DNA from: Rhodobacteraceae bacterium HIMB11
GTDB lineage: Bacteria; Pseudomonadota; Alphaproteobacteria; Rhodobacterales; Rhodobacteraceae
Reading direction: 5' to 3'
Assembly (NCBI GenBank): GCA_000472185.1
Contig: AVDB01000006.1
Location: 186,001-250,000 of the forward strand
DNA length: 64,000 nt
Made by a program: the position numbers and the translations under genes. This document shows positions 9,160 through 17,720 of this stretch, piece after piece; position 1 is the first letter of the stretch, and each line of letters opens with the position of its first letter. Under the pieces are notes generated by a model that did no database searches, was not told the origin of the DNA, and saw only the letters and a list, made by a program, of their open reading frames with translations.

Positions 9160-10040
9160 TCGCCGCGAATACGGGGCAGCAATTCATCCACCAAACTCTG
9201 CAAATCGCGCCCCTGTTTTGAGGCACTGCGATCAACCGTATTGTCCGCAATAATGCGTTGCCAATGGGCGCTGCCTCGCGACAAATCATTGGGCAGTCCC
9301 AGATCGGCAACCATTTTCGCCACCTCATCCATTTCGGCGGCACGGCGCACGCCGTGGGTCATGCTGCGTTCAAAGTTATAGGTCGCGCGCTGTTCCACAT
9401 CAATTATAGGATGCCCATCACGCAATGAAGGAAACACCTCATCCACCACATCTGCGGCATGGGCCGCCAATGCACATTCGGCCGTTAATGCCTCAAGCCC
9501 CTTAACCATGATGGACCGCACCATTTTGATCGAGGATGCGCGCCCCACGGCCCCTTCGATAATCCGAAATGTCAGCGATAGATTGGATAACAGTTCCGAT
9601 ACATCATTACTCCAATCGCCCGAAATCAACAGGGGAACATCAAGTTGTTTTGGATAAACGGGTTCCATCACGGCAACATCAACATAGCGCAGATTGTGCT
9701 GTGCCATGATCCCTGCTGACACTCGTTTTGAGGAAGGTGCACAAGAGTTCATGTCCAGAAAATAGGCCCCCTGCTTCATCAGGGGCGCTGCCGCACGGGC
9801 CGCCGTAATCGCCTGATCCGCTGTCACCGTTGAAAACACAACATCCGCATCTGAAACCGCATCCTGCAAGGTGATACAATGTGTGATCCCGAATGCCTTG
9901 GCCCGCTGCGAAATCTCGGGCGCGGTTTCAGGTACCGTTGTTTTTATATCAAACGCCGCAATATCGCTTGCGCGATCTGCGCCCCACCCAGTGATAAAGG
10001 CGCCTGCCGCCTCACCCAAACCGATAAATGCGATGCGCAC
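9156..10040 (-). CDS. NAD(P)-binding 6-phosphogluconate dehydrogenase-like oxidoreductase (DUF1932)
   Basis: This 294-residue protein of the beta-hydroxyacid dehydrogenase/6PGDH superfamily opens with VRIAFIGLGEAAGAFITGWG, a Rossmann motif, and has SADVVFSTV-like and LDMNSCAPSSKR segments. A C-terminal DUF1932-type helical domain (MVRSIMVKGLEALTAECALAAHAADV) begins near residue 170. The GTG at 10040 is chosen because GGAGG lies 5 bases upstream; an earlier in-frame GTG at 10052 would overlap that box. It stands alone between two plus-strand transcripts. The substrate is unknown, probably a small hydroxyacid from the neighbouring catabolic genes. Confidence 0.8.
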   Translation of the reverse strand: MRIAFIGLGEAAGAFITGWGADRASDIAAFDIKTTVPETAPEISQRAKAFGITHCITLQDAVSDADVVFSTVTADQAITAARAAAPLMKQGAYFLDMNSCAPSSKRVSAGIMAQHNLRYVDVAVMEPVYPKQLDVPLLISGDWSNDVSELLSNLSLTFRIIEGAVGRASSIKMVRSIMVKGLEALTAECALAAHAADVVDEVFPSLRDGHPIIDVEQRATYNFERSMTHGVRRAAEMDEVAKMVADLGLPNDLSRGSAHWQRIIADNTVDRSASKQGRDLQSLVDELLPRIRGD

Positions 10041-10106
10041 ATGATCCTCCACTATAGGTCGTTTGACACCAGGCTAGCACAGCTGTTGGAATTGTCAGGA
10101 AAAGAT

Positions 10107-10134
10107 TTGACGCAAGTTATGAATCTTCTAGATT
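10107..10134 (+). promoter_or_regulatory. candidate promoter for the CMD-ThDP gene pair
   Basis: TTGACG at 10107-10112 and TAGATT at 10129-10134 are separated by 16 bases. They lie in the 119-base gap between divergent genes, 26 bases before the ATG at 10160. This is recognition by eye only; the -10 is weak. Confidence 0.35.
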
Positions 10135-10159
10135 TCAAGGTGTTAATACGGAGCTATGC

Positions 10160-10705
10160 ATGACCCGCCTTTCCCTACCCGACTATGACCAACTAAGCAC
10201 CGATCAAAAGCGCGTTTATGACGATATCGCCGCGGGTCCGCGGGGGTCTGTTAGGGGGCCTTTGGCAATATGGCTTAATCGTCCAGAATTGGCCGATGCG
10301 GCACAAAACCTGGGACGGTATTGTCGATACGACTGCAGTCTGCCCAAAAAACTGCGCGAATTGGCGATTTTAACAACCGCGCGTCTTTGGGACGCAGAAT
10401 TTGAATGGGCGGCCCATGTGGATCATGCGCGCGATGCAGGATTGTCCGAGGATATCATTCACGCATTGCGCAATGATCAAGAGGTGCCGTTGACGACAGA
10501 CGCCGAAACGGTGGTCTATTCTGTTACCCAAACACTTAACACAACACGCGCCCTGCCCGATGATTTGTACAAACAAGCACTTGATATTTTGGGGCGCGAT
10601 CAATTGGTCGATTTGATTGGATTGCTGGGATATTATGCGTTGATTTCCATGACAATCAAAGCCTTTGACATTGATCCAAACGAGCTGAAAACACCAAAAG
10701 AATAG
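10160..10705 (+). CDS. carboxymuconolactone decarboxylase (CMD) family protein
   Basis: The 181-residue all-helical protein carries the CMD/AhpD-like core: LRELAILTTARLWDAEFEWAAHVDHARDAGLSEDII at about residues 65-100. The CxxC pair of AhpD-type peroxidase members is absent, so a decarboxylase/hydrolase-like or unassigned role is more likely. It is followed 8 bases later by a ThDP enzyme on the same strand and lies close to the 4-oxalomesaconate genes, suggesting aromatic or oxoacid catabolism. The exact reaction cannot be given. Confidence 0.8.
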   Translation: MTRLSLPDYDQLSTDQKRVYDDIAAGPRGSVRGPLAIWLNRPELADAAQNLGRYCRYDCSLPKKLRELAILTTARLWDAEFEWAAHVDHARDAGLSEDIIHALRNDQEVPLTTDAETVVYSVTQTLNTTRALPDDLYKQALDILGRDQLVDLIGLLGYYALISMTIKAFDIDPNELKTPKE

Positions 10706-10713
10706 GTCACACA

Positions 10714-12348
10714 ATGAAAATATATGAGGCCTTAGCCAAGGTTTTTCACACGCTGGATTTTGGAACATGTTTTGCCCTTTTGGGGGATGCAAATATGCAT
10801 TGGGCAGGTGCCCTGTCTGATTTTGGGGCGCGGTTTATTTATACTCGACATGAACACGCGGCCGTCGCCGCCGCCACCGCCTATGCCCGCAATTCTGGCA
10901 AGGTGGGGTTTGCAACGGTGACGTGTGGACCCGGCCTAACTCAGGTGATGACAATCCTACCAATCGCGGTGCGTGCGCGCGTGCCATTGATCCTATTCGC
11001 AGGCGAAGCCCCGCTGCATAAAGAATGGTACAACCAAATGATTGATCAGGCCCCTTTTGTTCAGGCCTGTGGTGCGCATTATGTTCCATTACACGATCCG
11101 GATACAATTGCTCAGGATGTCATCAACGCAGTTCAGCACGCAGCGCGGGAACGCATTCCGGTGGTTTTGGGCGTTCCATTTGATTTGCAAAAACAGGATT
11201 TTACAGGCGATATCAGCACCCTAAAGGCCACGTTTGAATTTCCGACCTTGGACGTTGTGCACCCAAACCTCGACGCGATTCAATCAGTCGCTCAATTATT
11301 ACAAAACACCGAAAAAACGGTCATCCTCGCGGGAATGGGCGCAACATCGGATCATGCACAGAAATTGATTGTCGAATTGGCCGAGGTGACTGGATCCCTA
11401 TTGGCAACCACCCTGCCCGCCAAAGGCTTGTTTCATGATAAGGCATTTTCATTGGGCGTTGCGGGCGGATATGCCAGTGACGCCGCCAAGGCCATTTTTG
11501 AGAGGGCTGAGGTTGTTTTGGGCATCGGCGCACGCATGGCGTCCCACACATTTGACGGTGGGCGTCTGACACCCAACGCGCAGGTCATTCAACTTGATTT
11601 AGAGCCGCAGGAAAAGGTGCAGGGACGCAAAGCCAGCGATATTCAAATCACCGCGGATGCGATTTCGGGGACAGAAGCGTTGCTGGCCGCATGCAATGGG
11701 CAGCCTTCCAAAACATGGCGAACAACCGCGATGCAGGGCGAAACCGAGGCTGCGCTGACCCTGCCCCATTTTACGCCCACCACAGACGGATTTCTACATC
11801 CGCTTGCGGTCATTGAAACATTGCAACAGGAAATTCCTAAAGCAGTGCATGTTATAAATACATCGGGTCATTGCGCCTATTACACCGCGCAAATGAATGC
11901 CCACCCCCAAAGCCACTATACCGTCATCCGTGATTTTGGTGCGATTGGGAATGGCACGTCCTTCGCCCTTGGGATTGCAGAACGCTATCCCGATCGTCCT
12001 GTCATCCTATTGGATGGGGATGGATCGGTGATGATGCATATACAGGAATTGGAAACCATGGCGCGGCATGGCCTAAATATCATGTCCGTTGTTTTAAACG
12101 ACGGTGGCTATGGATCCGAGGTTCATAAACTTCGCGCGTCAGGTGCGACCTTGGCAGGATCGGTCTTTGGTCGGCCCGATTTTGCATCTGTTGGGCGCGG
12201 GTTTGGATTGGCGGGGACAACCGCGACAACCCAAGATGATATTGCGCAGGCCATTCGTGCGTTTCTAAATTCTGGTTCGCCCGCGATCTGTGATGTGCAT
12301 ATATCTGACACGATTGCATCGCCGCAAATCCAACGGATCAAACATTAG
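10714..12348 (+). CDS. thiamine diphosphate-dependent enzyme (acetolactate synthase-like)
   Basis: This 544-residue protein has the three-domain layout of the acetolactate synthase/benzoylformate decarboxylase family. The catalytic Glu of the Pyr domain lies in TRHEHAAVAAATAYAR near residue 50, and CGPGLTQVMT follows. The ThDP-Mg motif LLDGDGSVMMHIQELETMARHG...NDGG lies near residue 430. It probably cleaves or condenses a 2-oxoacid. It is too short and in the wrong context to be called sulfoacetaldehyde acetyltransferase (Xsc). It ends 3 bases from the convergent tautomerase gene. Substrate unknown. Confidence 0.85.
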   Translation: MKIYEALAKVFHTLDFGTCFALLGDANMHWAGALSDFGARFIYTRHEHAAVAAATAYARNSGKVGFATVTCGPGLTQVMTILPIAVRARVPLILFAGEAPLHKEWYNQMIDQAPFVQACGAHYVPLHDPDTIAQDVINAVQHAARERIPVVLGVPFDLQKQDFTGDISTLKATFEFPTLDVVHPNLDAIQSVAQLLQNTEKTVILAGMGATSDHAQKLIVELAEVTGSLLATTLPAKGLFHDKAFSLGVAGGYASDAAKAIFERAEVVLGIGARMASHTFDGGRLTPNAQVIQLDLEPQEKVQGRKASDIQITADAISGTEALLAACNGQPSKTWRTTAMQGETEAALTLPHFTPTTDGFLHPLAVIETLQQEIPKAVHVINTSGHCAYYTAQMNAHPQSHYTVIRDFGAIGNGTSFALGIAERYPDRPVILLDGDGSVMMHIQELETMARHGLNIMSVVLNDGGYGSEVHKLRASGATLAGSVFGRPDFASVGRGFGLAGTTATTQDDIAQAIRAFLNSGSPAICDVHISDTIASPQIQRIKH

Positions 12349-12351
12349 GAT

Positions 12352-13401
12352 TTAAAACACCATCCCGTCCATAATCTTGCGCGCGGTGCGCAGGACCTCG
12401 GTGCGGATTACTTGATGGTTTTCCAAGGTCGCAATCACTGTTGTCGCTCCGCTGGGGTGTTCGATATCCAGTGATTTCGCATCCCCCGTTGGAATATGCG
12501 CGATATCGTGGCCAAGGCATCCAGGCGTGACGATGGCAGTTGCAACGCTGACGGCGCCCAAAACACCGATGGTTTTATGACAGCGGTGGGGGATAAAGGT
12601 GCGCGTTGAAATGGCCCCCCCTGATTTTGGTGGTGCGACAATGGTCAGTTTGGGCACGGATTTTTCACGCACATCGCCAAGGTTCATCAATGGCCCTGCC
12701 TGCAAGCGCAGCTGTTCCAAGCGTGCACGCAACGTGGCGTTTCCCTCTAACTCAGCTGGGGGTTCATATCCACTGATCCCCAAATCATGTGCTGCGATTA
12801 ATACGCAGGGCATGCCGTTGTCGATCATGGTCACTGATGTTCCATCAATGACATCCCTTGGGTTGCCTGTGGGGAATAACGCACCGCAACTGGATCCTGC
12901 TGTATCAGAAAAGGCAATCGGAATGGGCGCGGCGGGATTTGGGACACCGTCAATCATGGCCCCACCTGCGTAGGACACCTGCCCATCTGGTGTTTGAACA
13001 CGCGCCTGCGCAATTTGGCCCGTATTTTCCATATAAATCCGCACCTGCGTTTCATTGCCCTCTACAGGCACCATTCCCCGTTCGATGGCAAATGGTGCAA
13101 CACCGGCCAAGATATTGCCGCAGTTTTGCGCATCACTAACAATCGCCTGATCCACAAAAACCTGCAAAAACAGGTAATCAACATCTGCATCGGCACGATC
13201 GGATGGTTTGACAATCGCAACCTTGGATGTCAGCGGATCACCGCCCCCCAGCCCATCAATCTGACGCGGATCGGGAGAGCCCATGAGGTGCAGTAATAGG
13301 GTGTCACGCGCATCTGGATCAGCGGGCAAATCCGAACCCACAAAATAGGCCCCCTTGGAGGTTCCCCCGCGCATCCACATGCATAGAATGCCCTTATTCA
13401 T
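12352..13401 (-). CDS. galD: 4-oxalomesaconate tautomerase (PrpF family)
   Basis: This 349-residue PrpF-fold protein should convert the keto form of 4-oxalomesaconate to the enol form after 4,5-cleavage of gallate-type rings. Family motifs are [45 protein letters not shown] and [15 protein letters not shown]. GalD is favoured over aconitate isomerase because the aldolase, a ring-cleavage-type dioxygenase and the hydratase of the same route lie just upstream in one operon. Its ATG overlaps the aldolase end by 8 bases. It is the last gene of that operon. Confidence 0.85.
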   Translation of the reverse strand: MNKGILCMWMRGGTSKGAYFVGSDLPADPDARDTLLLHLMGSPDPRQIDGLGGGDPLTSKVAIVKPSDRADADVDYLFLQVFVDQAIVSDAQNCGNILAGVAPFAIERGMVPVEGNETQVRIYMENTGQIAQARVQTPDGQVSYAGGAMIDGVPNPAAPIPIAFSDTAGSSCGALFPTGNPRDVIDGTSVTMIDNGMPCVLIAAHDLGISGYEPPAELEGNATLRARLEQLRLQAGPLMNLGDVREKSVPKLTIVAPPKSGGAISTRTFIPHRCHKTIGVLGAVSVATAIVTPGCLGHDIAHIPTGDAKSLDIEHPSGATTVIATLENHQVIRTEVLRTARKIMDGMVF

Positions 13402-14065
13402 ACTTTAACCCCTTGGCCGCCAAGGGTTCGCGGAAGTTATAGATGTCCATGCCCAATTCCCCTGCGGCAAGGCGTTCGCGCTTGGCCACTTCGGCCTCCA
13501 TACGGTATTCGGCGGCCTGCAGAACGCTGTCTGCCTGATCTACTGGCACGACACAGACACCATCGTCATCGGCCACGATCACATCCCCCGCATTCACGGA
13601 CGCACCCGCACAAACGATGGGCACATTGACCGATCCCAAAGTCGCCTTGACCGTGCCTTGGGCCGATATGGCCGTTGACCAAACCCCAAAGCCCATCGCA
13701 CGCAGATCGCGCGTATCACGCACACCCGCATCAATCACAATCGCGCGGCATCCCCGTGCCATGGCAGATGTCGCCAAAAGATCCCCAAAATACCCCATGT
13801 CACAGGGCGCCGTTGGGGCGAGAACCATGATGTCCCCCTGTTGCAATTGTTCAATTGCCACATGGATCATCCAATTATCCCCCGGGGGTGCGGATATTGT
13901 GACGGCCGATCCTGCGATCCCAAAATCCTGCTGAATGGGGCGCATGTTTGAGGCCATCAATCCGCGTCTGCCCATCGCCTCGTGCACTGTGGCAACCCCT
14001 GCTTGCCCCAGTTTTTCAATAACCTGCGAATCTGCGCGCTGAATGCTTTGGTGGACGATATTCAT
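13394..14065 (-). CDS. galC: 4-carboxy-4-hydroxy-2-oxoadipate aldolase / oxaloacetate decarboxylase
   Basis: This 223-residue RraA-fold class II aldolase should split 4-carboxy-4-hydroxy-2-oxoadipate into pyruvate and oxaloacetate, using a divalent metal. The active-site stretch [28 protein letters not shown] (residues about 92-119) has the Arg and Asp pair of LigK/HMG aldolases. The [16 protein letters not shown]-terminus and [15 protein letters not shown] segment also match. Length fits LigK/GalC. The start overlaps the dioxygenase stop in ATGA, so the two are coupled. Very likely the last catabolic step of this operon. Confidence 0.9.
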   Translation of the reverse strand: MNIVHQSIQRADSQVIEKLGQAGVATVHEAMGRRGLMASNMRPIQQDFGIAGSAVTISAPPGDNWMIHVAIEQLQQGDIMVLAPTAPCDMGYFGDLLATSAMARGCRAIVIDAGVRDTRDLRAMGFGVWSTAISAQGTVKATLGSVNVPIVCAGASVNAGDVIVADDDGVCVVPVDQADSVLQAAEYRMEAEVAKRERLAAGELGMDIYNFREPLAAKGLKYE

Positions 14066-15021
14066 GTCGCCTCCTTCACGGGCGGTGTGCCATGGGTGTG
14101 GAATGTCTCGATGGTATTTAACCCCCAGGCTTGTCCCCGTTTGCGTTCTGTTTCACTCCAGACAATGGGTTCCCAATCGGGCGCAAGGATCAGGCGCGCA
14201 CCTGCATTTGCCAACTCCACACGGTTGCCCGCAGGTTCCCAAACATAAAGGAAAAACGTCCCTTGGATCGCATGTTTATGCGGGCCTGTTTCGATGTGAA
14301 CGCCCGCCTCAAGGAACAAATCGGCCGCGCGCAAAATATCCTCGCGTTGATCGGTGGCATAGGTCACATGATGGAACCGTCCGTGGCCGCGGCCATGTTC
14401 CTCGGTACAGGCAAGATCATAGGTTTTGTTGTTCACAGTGAACCAACATCCCCCAATGCGCCCATTGTCCAGTTGGATCATTTCCGTCACGCGCGATCCC
14501 AAACAGGTTTCCATAAAATCTCGGAACACGCTAACATCCTCGGCCAACAGGTTCACGTGATCAATGCGGCGCGGTGGGACGCCTGTAAAACGACTAGCCA
14601 TGTTTTTCAGCGCGGCGGGATCATCGTTCGGGGCGCGATTTGTGTCCCAATAAAGTTCAAAGATATGTCCAAAGGGATCTTCAAAGCGATAGGCGCGGCC
14701 GTGGCTTAGATCCCCATCGACCCACCCATGGGTTTTATATCCACTTGCCTCAATCGTCGCGATGCGCCGCTCCAACGCCTCGGGGCTGGCGACGCGATAT
14801 CCGATGTGCCCCACACCCGTTGTTGATGATTTGGTCAGTTTCAGGGTGCAGAATTCGTAATCATCCCAAGCCCGCAAATAGGCCGAGTGTTCATCCATGG
14901 CCGAGAGTTTCAAACCATAAACACTTGTAAAGAAATCAAGGCTTTCATCGAATTTATCGCTGTAAATTTCAACATGACCCAGATGGGCCACATCAAACGA
15001 TGGGTTTGTGGGTGTGCTCAT
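14062..15021 (-). CDS. VOC-family extradiol ring-cleavage dioxygenase (type I)
   Basis: The 319-residue protein has two VOC domains (about 10-130 and 150-275), like catechol 2,3-dioxygenase. The Fe(II) ligands are visible as H155 (RIDHVNL), the RFHHVT histidines at 217/218, and E269 (AGNRVEL). The stretch H250...[12 protein letters not shown] fits the extradiol dioxygenase signature except at its first position. It should open a catecholic ring next to a hydroxyl. Known gallate dioxygenases are of the unrelated LigAB type, yet this gene sits between galB and galC. Its substrate is therefore an open question. Confidence 0.87.
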   Translation of the reverse strand: MSTPTNPSFDVAHLGHVEIYSDKFDESLDFFTSVYGLKLSAMDEHSAYLRAWDDYEFCTLKLTKSSTTGVGHIGYRVASPEALERRIATIEASGYKTHGWVDGDLSHGRAYRFEDPFGHIFELYWDTNRAPNDDPAALKNMASRFTGVPPRRIDHVNLLAEDVSVFRDFMETCLGSRVTEMIQLDNGRIGGCWFTVNNKTYDLACTEEHGRGHGRFHHVTYATDQREDILRAADLFLEAGVHIETGPHKHAIQGTFFLYVWEPAGNRVELANAGARLILAPDWEPIVWSETERKRGQAWGLNTIETFHTHGTPPVKEAT

Positions 15022-15029
15022 GTCCGCCC

Positions 15030-15761
15030 CTATAGTTCATCAACGGTGCGCGGAAAGATAGATTGGAACCCTTCTGCATATTTGCAATCACGTCCCCCCG
15101 CCTGCCCGCCTGAATTGCGTTTAAAATGATTGGCACGTTGCTGGGCAACGCGGGTGTAATAATCCCACAGGTGAATTTGCCCTTCATTACATTCCATGGC
15201 AGCGCGTTTTTGATCCCACACCTCGGTGATGTCCAAAAACGTATCTGGTTTCCACCCCATTTGTTCCGTTTGATGTGGTTCAAATAGGTAGAGCTGCGGC
15301 GCGCCTAATACCTTTTCCCCCGGATTATGGCCCCAAGCCTGCGCAATCATCCGACAGGTCAGCGCGAAATCCGTGGTGCGCATATGATCGGTGTTATAGG
15401 GGTCGTATTGCGAATGGCTCATCATGAACTTGGGTTGCACCGCACGAATGATATCCACCACCTGATCCTGCGCCTCTTGGCCCAAGTTCAGCGGATAATC
15501 CCCAAGGTCCAAAAATTTAATGTCATGCACGTTCAACGCATGGGCGGCATTTTCTGCCTCTTTGCGGCGAATGGATTTCACCTGATCAAGCGATTTCCCC
15601 TCTTTCCACAAACGCGCACTTTCCCCGCGTTCGCCATAAGACAGGCAGACAACGCTCACCTCATATCCCAGTTTGGCATGCAGTGCGATTGCCCCACCAC
15701 AGCGCCACACAAAATCCGCCGCATGCGCCGAGATAATCAAGGCCGTTCTCTGTTCACTCAT
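15030..15761 (-). CDS. galB: 4-oxalomesaconate hydratase (PIG-L/LmbE fold)
   Basis: This 243-residue PIG-L-fold zinc protein most likely hydrates 4-oxalomesaconate to 4-carboxy-4-hydroxy-2-oxoadipate, as GalB of Pseudomonas putida does. The usual deacetylase AHPDD motif reads AHAADFVWRCGGAIA here, as in GalB rather than deacetylases. VCLSYGERGESARLWKEG and SHSQYDPYNTDHMRTT follow. It is first in the minus-strand operon galB-dioxygenase-galC-galD. A PIG-L deacetylase is the alternative, but the three partner genes make the hydratase call strong. Confidence 0.86.
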   Translation of the reverse strand: MSEQRTALIISAHAADFVWRCGGAIALHAKLGYEVSVVCLSYGERGESARLWKEGKSLDQVKSIRRKEAENAAHALNVHDIKFLDLGDYPLNLGQEAQDQVVDIIRAVQPKFMMSHSQYDPYNTDHMRTTDFALTCRMIAQAWGHNPGEKVLGAPQLYLFEPHQTEQMGWKPDTFLDITEVWDQKRAAMECNEGQIHLWDYYTRVAQQRANHFKRNSGGQAGGRDCKYAEGFQSIFPRTVDEL

Positions 15762-15866
15762 TTAACCAGTACCCCAAAAATATTATGTGTTCGGAAAGCT
15801 AGCACAGTTGGCGTCAAGGGAAATCAGTTTATCGACATTGTATCACTGATACCTGATTTTCGCGGT

Positions 15867-16268
15867 TCAGTCGATTTCAGCCGACCCATCTTGTTTCGGT
15901 AGCGCATCAACCGTATTCAACCAATCCACACGCTCTGCATAGTGACAATGCAGTTGTGGCTCATAGTTTTGCGGATCGTCCAGCGAGATCGCATAAAGAT
16001 GTATTTCACCAGGCCAACGGGTACTTTCAAAACTCATCTGCGTTCCGCAGTTGTTGCAAAACCCGCGGGTTGCGATGCCGGACGATTTGTAAAATGTGCG
16101 CTCTCCGCTCCATTCTACATCCTTGGGAGCAAACCCCATCCATGCCACAATCGGCGCAGAACAGGCGCGCCGACAGCTTTCGCAGTGACACAGGGCGGTC
16201 CATTTTGGATCGCCCGTCACCTGATACTGAATTTTTCCGCATTGGCAGTGACCCGATTTATGCATCAC
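15867..16268 (-). CDS. GFA / CENP-V family zinc protein
   Basis: This 133-residue protein has the zinc-binding cysteines of the GFA (Gfa-like, Mss4 fold) family: GHCQCGKIQYQV near the start, LCHCESCRRACSAP near residue 32 and GFCNNCGTQMSFES near 70. Family members are linked by annotation to glutathione-formaldehyde adducts, but most have no proven activity. It ends before the galB promoter region and follows a MAPEG gene by 9 bases on the same strand, so the two may be cotranscribed. Confidence 0.85.
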   Translation of the reverse strand: MMHKSGHCQCGKIQYQVTGDPKWTALCHCESCRRACSAPIVAWMGFAPKDVEWSGERTFYKSSGIATRGFCNNCGTQMSFESTRWPGEIHLYAISLDDPQNYEPQLHCHYAERVDWLNTVDALPKQDGSAEID

Positions 16269-16277
16269 GCTACCTGA

Positions 16278-16661
16278 TTACAGCTGCAGCAGCAGCAAAA
16301 CGGAAATGCCCAAGAGTGGCAGAAGTGTGAGAATTGTGCCACCTGAACGCAGGACAACGCTTTTCTCCATGAACCCCATGCAAATGCCATGCATCAAACG
16401 GCCCAACAAAAACGTACCACCATAATAATGCAGCGAAAACGATGAGATGCCGCCCGATTCCGCAATAAACATCAAAATCAAGAACATTGGCGCATATTCA
16501 ATCAGATTGCCCTGCGCACGTATGGACCGGGTCAGCGCCTGTTCACCCGTGTAGCCAAATTTCAGCCATCCCAAACCTGGACCACCACGCAGGGCGATCA
16601 CACGAAAGGAGAGCACCACCAACCAAAGCCCCAAGAGTGCGCCGTAAAGTGTTGTTGCCAT
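16278..16661 (-). CDS. MAPEG family membrane protein
   Basis: The 127-residue protein has four hydrophobic helices and the MAPEG core RAQGNLIEYAPMFLILMFIAE near residues 48-68. MAPEG proteins include microsomal-type glutathione transferases; bacterial members are mostly uncharacterised. The ATG at 16661 is chosen for the AAGGG box 9 bases upstream, over an upstream in-frame ATG. Pairing with a GFA protein hints at glutathione-linked detoxification, which is inference from family names only. Confidence 0.82.
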   Translation of the reverse strand: MATTLYGALLGLWLVVLSFRVIALRGGPGLGWLKFGYTGEQALTRSIRAQGNLIEYAPMFLILMFIAESGGISSFSLHYYGGTFLLGRLMHGICMGFMEKSVVLRSGGTILTLLPLLGISVLLLLQL

Positions 16662-16725
16662 TGATATTTTCCCTTTATCTATCGTTCTATTTTTTTGTAT
16701 CGCGACCACGACACCCTGTCGATAA

Positions 16726-17562
16726 TCATTTTAGAAACACAGGCGCCTTCATCGTGTCAGGGATCGCTGCCCCCAGCAATGATAAAATCGTTGGGGCCAG
16801 TTGAAGTTGATCCAGCGGAGTATCCGCCGCAACAGCCTGCGCATCCCCGAAATAATAGAGCGCAAACTCCTGTTGCAAGGGATCATGCCCCCCATGATGG
16901 CCCCGTTCATCCTGACCATGGTCGGCGGTGACAATCACCTGATATCCCATATCGCGCCATTTTGTGATCCATGGGGCCAACATATAATCCATCATGAAAC
17001 AGGCGTGATCCATTTCGGGACTGTCGTGGTAAAACCGATGCCCCATGCTGTCCAATGTGCAAGTATGCAATATCCCGTAATCCAAACCAAAGCGCTGACA
17101 CAGCATGGTGAGCGTTGCAAACAAATCGGCATCAGATGGGGTCATTTGGTTGGTGTGACCATATCCCGCCATTGTATGGAAACGGCCATGATTGATGCTG
17201 CAGCTTTCGGGTTCATCGTATTCAATGTCGCGCAGGGGATCAAAAGGTGCGCGGTTAAAAAATTCGGACCAAAAACTATGGGTCACGGCCCCTGTTGTCA
17301 GGTCATATTTTCGAGCCTGTAAAAAAACATCAGGCTGGGACAGTCGGAAAATCGTGTCATTGCCTGTCACCCCATGCGCCTGTGGCGAAACGCCTGTATG
17401 GATTGACGCATAACAGGATGCAGAGGTGCTGGGCAAAACCGATGACATTTTAAACCGTTGCGCGTCGCCCGATTTCACCCATCCCTCTAGGTTTCCAAAC
17501 AACCGCACCCAATTGCGAAAGGGCACGCCATCCAAAATAATCAGCAGCAGTTTTTGCATCAT
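16726..17562 (-). CDS. alkaline phosphatase superfamily hydrolase (phosphodiesterase/nucleotide pyrophosphatase type)
   Basis: This 278-residue protein belongs to the two-metal alkaline phosphatase superfamily. Visible ligand regions are LLIILDGVPFRNW at the start, the nucleophile stretch SVLPSTSASCYASIHTGVSP, TCTLDSMGHRFYHD in the middle, and VTADHGQDERGHHGG near residue 205. It probably hydrolyses a phosphoester, phosphodiester or sulfate ester. No signal peptide is obvious. Tandem ATGs at 17562 and 17559 are the likely starts, after a GAGTG box. It is divergent from the M20 hydrolase gene; the substrate is unknown. Confidence 0.82.
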   Translation of the reverse strand: MMQKLLLIILDGVPFRNWVRLFGNLEGWVKSGDAQRFKMSSVLPSTSASCYASIHTGVSPQAHGVTGNDTIFRLSQPDVFLQARKYDLTTGAVTHSFWSEFFNRAPFDPLRDIEYDEPESCSINHGRFHTMAGYGHTNQMTPSDADLFATLTMLCQRFGLDYGILHTCTLDSMGHRFYHDSPEMDHACFMMDYMLAPWITKWRDMGYQVIVTADHGQDERGHHGGHDPLQQEFALYYFGDAQAVAADTPLDQLQLAPTILSLLGAAIPDTMKAPVFLK

Positions 17563-17720
17563 CAAACACTCGGAGCTTGTTTCAGTGCCAGTGGCCCAGA
17601 TTCTGCGCATTTGGGCAAGTAATTTTTGAAACCGGGGTTGTGATTTTATGGCCTAGGCGGTTGCAAGATAATGTGAAACCTGTGTACCAAATCCTATCCA
17701 ACGCAATGAAAGGGTATCAC

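Noticed and set aside
10714-12348. The ThDP enzyme as sulfoacetaldehyde acetyltransferase (Xsc), which would complete a sulfonate route
   Set aside because: It is shorter than Xsc as I recall it, looks like the acetolactate synthase/benzoylformate decarboxylase group, and lies 26 kb from the SauS/SauT-like genes among oxoacid genes.
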